Source: Bacteroides sp. OF04-15BH (GTDB lineage: Bacteria; Bacteroidota; Bacteroidia; Bacteroidales; Bacteroidaceae). From it: 64,000 bases of DNA. Shown here in pieces: positions 62,501 through 64,000 of the stretch. Under the pieces are notes generated by a model. That model made no database searches, had not been told where the DNA came from, and worked only from the letters and a program-made list of their open reading frames with translations. The DNA lies in the NCBI RefSeq assembly GCF_003477995.1, contig NZ_QUEM01000002.1, forward strand, positions 62,001 through 126,000, given 5' to 3'. How positions within the stretch are numbered: the first letter of the stretch is position 1; every line of letters starts with the position of its first letter. The translations under genes and the position numbers were made by a program.

Positions 62501-62711
62501 CTTCCATCATCAACGCTACCTTCTGTTCTATTTCGTGCGCACTGGCTCCAGGATACGACACCACGACCATAGCCTGTTTGGCCGATACTGCCGGATCTTC
62601 CAATTTGGGCATCTGTAGAAATGACAGTATTCCGGCAATGAGAATGGCCGTCATGAACGACCAGAACAACATGGGTCGTTTCATGAAATATTCGGTTACC
62701 TTCATGTTCAT
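59565..62711 (-). CDS. RND multidrug efflux pump, inner-membrane subunit
   Basis: Proton-driven HAE-1-like transporter of 1048 residues with twelve helices, two large periplasmic loops and repeat symmetry (MKRPMLFWSFMTAILIAG at the start and VKNAIVLVDEIG in the second half). The proton-relay helix 4 reads GMLVDNAVVIMDGI, Asp-Asn instead of the Asp-Asp of AcrB, a known variant. Its ATG overlaps the adaptor stop as TAATG. Substrate cannot be told from sequence; lipids, bile salts and drugs are usual in gut Bacteroidales. Confidence 0.94.
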   Translation of the reverse strand: MNMKVTEYFMKRPMLFWSFMTAILIAGILSFLQMPKLEDPAVSAKQAMVVVSYPGASAHEIEQKVALMMEDELRALPNVNKVKTECQNSMALFTVEFQMTVLNKDLEQHFDLLRRKVSDASIRLPQGCSDPIVIDDMMDVYGIFYAFTADGYSYPEMYRYAKYLRRELQQVKGVKRINIAGNRDEVINITLSKEQISRNGLLPTQIMAVLQSVGSTVNAGKYNQGTERIALYVDDAVKNEEDIRNLLVQTSGGKTVRLGDIARVERGFSEPQRNGFFVEGKPTLAICIALESSAIVPDVGKAVDARLAEAMKNVPAGMQTEKIFFQPDKVDDAISSFMWNLLESVLIVVLVLIFTMGFRSGLIIGFGLILTVAVSFPILLMCGTTLQRISLGAFIVAMGMLVDNAVVIMDGILIDKKRGMSPKTYFYRIGKNTAWPLLGATIIAASTFLCVYLSPDSAGEYSGDLFLVLCVSLLASWALALVQVPVCARAWLPVREKKAITEQTSVMNSPMHAFIRRSISFLIGHKRSTIIVAFAVLLLCFFGMTRVKNLFFSDFDYKQYVVECFFPADTNADEVRDRLLEMSAKLSERSDVERVSVSQGSAPAHYCLVRPMTNGGDCYGELIVDCKDYDTVLKQIPEVRRMLREQYPDAYIRLRKYNFSIATSHTVEVEFSGPDPAVLRQLSRQAEDIMRRCPYVDRYSVQNNWKPSGKALVAQYVPEDALRAGVGRGDVANALMAATDGMTVGVLQEQDRPVLINLQMRNADGSRIRNLNDIPVWSTMNMHLPEDKLTSALAGGGNLEEIQDGMFRAIPLSQVSPGIKLQWDEDVVLRLNGQRVIEAECDPNPDMDEATPAKVVSEIQKDIEAIHLPDGYHMRWVGEGEVQGEAIGNLMKFVPITIFLILAILLLLFNSWRKVILILICFPFVFCGIVPSLLATGQPMTFMAIIGMMGLIGMMVKNAIVLVDEIGRLQKEENLSPYKAVIEATVSRVRPVLMASLTTIVGMIPLLSDPMYSSMSITIMGGLAVGTLITLILLPIFYTVLFRIQKTE

Positions 62712-63790
62712 TATAGCAGTCCTCCAACATTTGTTTCGCTCGGTTTTTCCAATACTTTTACTTTTTCACCCGGTTGCAGTGTGTGTACACCGGCACGCAC
62801 AATCTGTTCGTTGCCTTTCAGTCCTTCGGTTACGATAACCCGGTCGCCCCGTATTTCGTCAGCGACGGTTATTGGTCGTTGCTCTACGGTTGAGTCTGGT
62901 CGCAACACCCAAACACAAATTTGCTTTCCATTACGGAATATGGCGCTTAACGGTAGGGTCAGTCTGTTTTCCTGATCGGAGGACGCTGCAATGCGAAGAC
63001 GTACTTCAATATTCATCCCCGCGGTAATGGTCTGCTCGGGTTTACGGTCGAAAGCCAGACGCAACCGGTACAGTTGGTTGCCGTCGGCCTGAGGCAAAAG
63101 GCTTAGTAATCTCATCGGCCATTCGTGACTCTGCTCTGTTCCGTCCAGATGGCAGGAATATTCTGTCACTTGATCACGCATGAGATAAGTTTCTGCGGGA
63201 ATATCCGTGACCACTTCCATTTGCGAAGTATTCATCAGCGACAGTACGGCCGTTCCCGCATCGACCATTTCGGCCGGTGAGAAATTTACCGACTGTACAT
63301 ATCCGTCCGTCGGCGCATATAAGCGGGTATAGGCTATCTGGTTCCGCTTGCTTTGCAACTGTACTTTTAATTGCCGTAGCCCGGCTTCGGCCTTTTCATA
63401 ATCATTGGCAGAAAGACTATGCTGCTCGAATAAGATTCTGCTTCTGTTCACTTCGTCCTTGACCTGGTCATATTGGATTTGCAATGCCTCAACTCCCAGA
63501 CGATAATCCTTATCGTCCAGTTGGGCAACCAATTGTCCCTGGCGTACGAAGTCGCCTTCCTGAACATAGATCTTACTGATTTGTCCGGCCACTTTAAAGC
63601 CCAGGTTTATGGTTTGGGCTTCGTATACCCGTCCGGAATATGTCTTTACGGTGGTCTTTTCTGCGTGTGTCGGTTGGGTAAGCAGCACGCTGCGTCGTTG
63701 TGTTTCGGGTTGTTCCGTTTTTTTACAGGCGGTTAGTAGTGTGAATGCAATTAGTGCCGCGCACGGAATAAAGTCTTTTCTTATCTTCAT
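62711..63790 (-). CDS. RND efflux periplasmic adaptor (membrane-fusion protein)
   Basis: Lipoprotein adaptor of 359 residues with lipobox LLTAC (Cys about residue 21). It has the half-motif GQISKIYVQEGDFVRQGQLVAQLDDKDY (lipoyl domain, split over residues 68-95), a helical hairpin (about 97-140) and the second lipoyl half GYVQSVNFSPAEMVDAG. A beta-barrel then follows. It bridges the pump to the TolC-type channel encoded downstream. First gene of the operon; I see no consensus -7 box in the 110 bases before it. Confidence 0.93.
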   Translation of the reverse strand: MKIRKDFIPCAALIAFTLLTACKKTEQPETQRRSVLLTQPTHAEKTTVKTYSGRVYEAQTINLGFKVAGQISKIYVQEGDFVRQGQLVAQLDDKDYRLGVEALQIQYDQVKDEVNRSRILFEQHSLSANDYEKAEAGLRQLKVQLQSKRNQIAYTRLYAPTDGYVQSVNFSPAEMVDAGTAVLSLMNTSQMEVVTDIPAETYLMRDQVTEYSCHLDGTEQSHEWPMRLLSLLPQADGNQLYRLRLAFDRKPEQTITAGMNIEVRLRIAASSDQENRLTLPLSAIFRNGKQICVWVLRPDSTVEQRPITVADEIRGDRVIVTEGLKGNEQIVRAGVHTLQPGEKVKVLEKPSETNVGGLL

Positions 63791-63913
63791 AACTGAAACT
63801 TTAATTTTTTACATCTGCAAATTTGCTGAATCTCTTCAGATAAAGCATTTCCCAATAGGTGTATAAACTGTCCAAAAGGATGGATTGTTTTTAGAATATT
63901 CAGAAAAAAGGCC

Positions 63914-63921
63914 TATTTTTG
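63914..63921 (+). promoter_or_regulatory. -7 box of the divergent gene at the window edge
   Basis: TATTTTTG, 25 bases before the ATG at 63947. The -33 element is unclear. The 156-base space between this ATG and the efflux operon probably holds the control region. Confidence 0.4.
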
Positions 63922-63946
63922 TTCTAAAGGATAAATTCAGAAAAGT

Positions 63947-64000
63947 ATGAACCATTCCAAGAAAACAACATCTGCATTTCAGCATCTGAATCTGATAAAT
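63947..64000 (+). CDS. Start of a divergent gene, cut by the window end
   Basis: Eighteen codons from an ATG: a short polar start (NHSKKTTSAF) leading to QHLNLIN. Too short to name; its place opposite an efflux operon would suit a regulator of that operon, which is only an inference. Confidence 0.5.
   Translation, partial: MNHSKKTTSAFQHLNLIN

Overview
The window is a stretch of chromosome from a member of the Bacteroidales (Bacteroides/Phocaeicola/Paraprevotella-like; species not assigned). The evidence is the promoter type (TTTG, about 20 bases, then TAnnTTTG), Bacteroidota-restricted families (GldH, PorX, PorW/SprE, DUF4834, DUF4954, thioredoxin-like proteins with a DUF4369-type N-terminus, OMP_b-brl-type receptors), short weak leaders, and gene orders familiar from that group (holB-ricT-gldH; purH-mreBCD-mrdA-rodA; aroA to tsaE). 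By eye the genes are about half G+C and the intergenic spaces are AT-rich. I see about 45 protein genes, two tRNA genes and no rRNA, prophage or CRISPR array. The content is mostly core housekeeping.

Layout. 0.2-4.2 kb: metF-holB-ricT-gldH (+). It runs tail to tail, with a 4-base overlap, into the cell-elongation operon purH-mreB-mreC-mreD-mrdA-rodA (-, 4.2-10.6 kb). 10.8-13 kb: an AraC-type regulator divergent from a Bcr/CflA drug exporter. 13.1-15.1 kb: tdk, an AI-2E-type permease and tRNA-Lys (-). 15.2-25.3 kb (+): rsmI, a coiled-coil lipoprotein, hflX, a DUF4954 beta-helix protein, class I fumarase, a thiol-disulfide protein and a GH20 hexosaminidase. 25.6-28.7 kb (-): frr-rsgA and nfeD-floA. 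28.8-32.9 kb (+): a five-gene operon with a VTC-type polyphosphate-polymerase domain, DUF4956, DUF2490, a small protein with a T9SS-like tail and a Cthe_2159 beta-helix protein. 33-38.1 kb (-): pyrH, birA, yraN and a large outer-membrane receptor. 38.1-39 kb: an AT-rich gap holding a 203-bp element with inverted-repeat ends. Next come a TetR regulator, tadA, and psd-pssA-DUF4834 (-). 42.6-47.2 kb (+): dnaE-trxA-acidic protein. 47.3-50.1 kb: a second receptor, paralogous to the first. 50.6-58 kb (-): aroA, a small Cys-containing membrane protein, an orphan metal ABC permease, porW, porX and tsaE. Then tRNA-Pro (+), a tripartite RND efflux operon (-) and the first 18 codons of a divergent gene at the window edge.

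The most interesting items are: (i) the VTC/DUF4956/DUF2490/Cthe_2159 operon, a candidate envelope-spanning polyanion or surface-polymer system of unknown function; (ii) two arrays of 20-nt mini-palindromes at an exact 22-bp period (4 units at 25.4 kb, 3 units at 40.4 kb), both in 3'-3' intergenic spaces and explained by no gene; (iii) the 203-bp element, and a hairpin inside it that shares its inner architecture, but not its outer stem, with the terminator of the second receptor; (iv) a purH that encodes only the IMP cyclohydrolase half; and (v) a terminator-like hairpin between mreB and mreC. Starts were moved where a promoter, hairpin or rare codon made the longest frame implausible (mreC, tdk, hflX, psd, aroA, the metal permease, the AraC gene and the second receptor).
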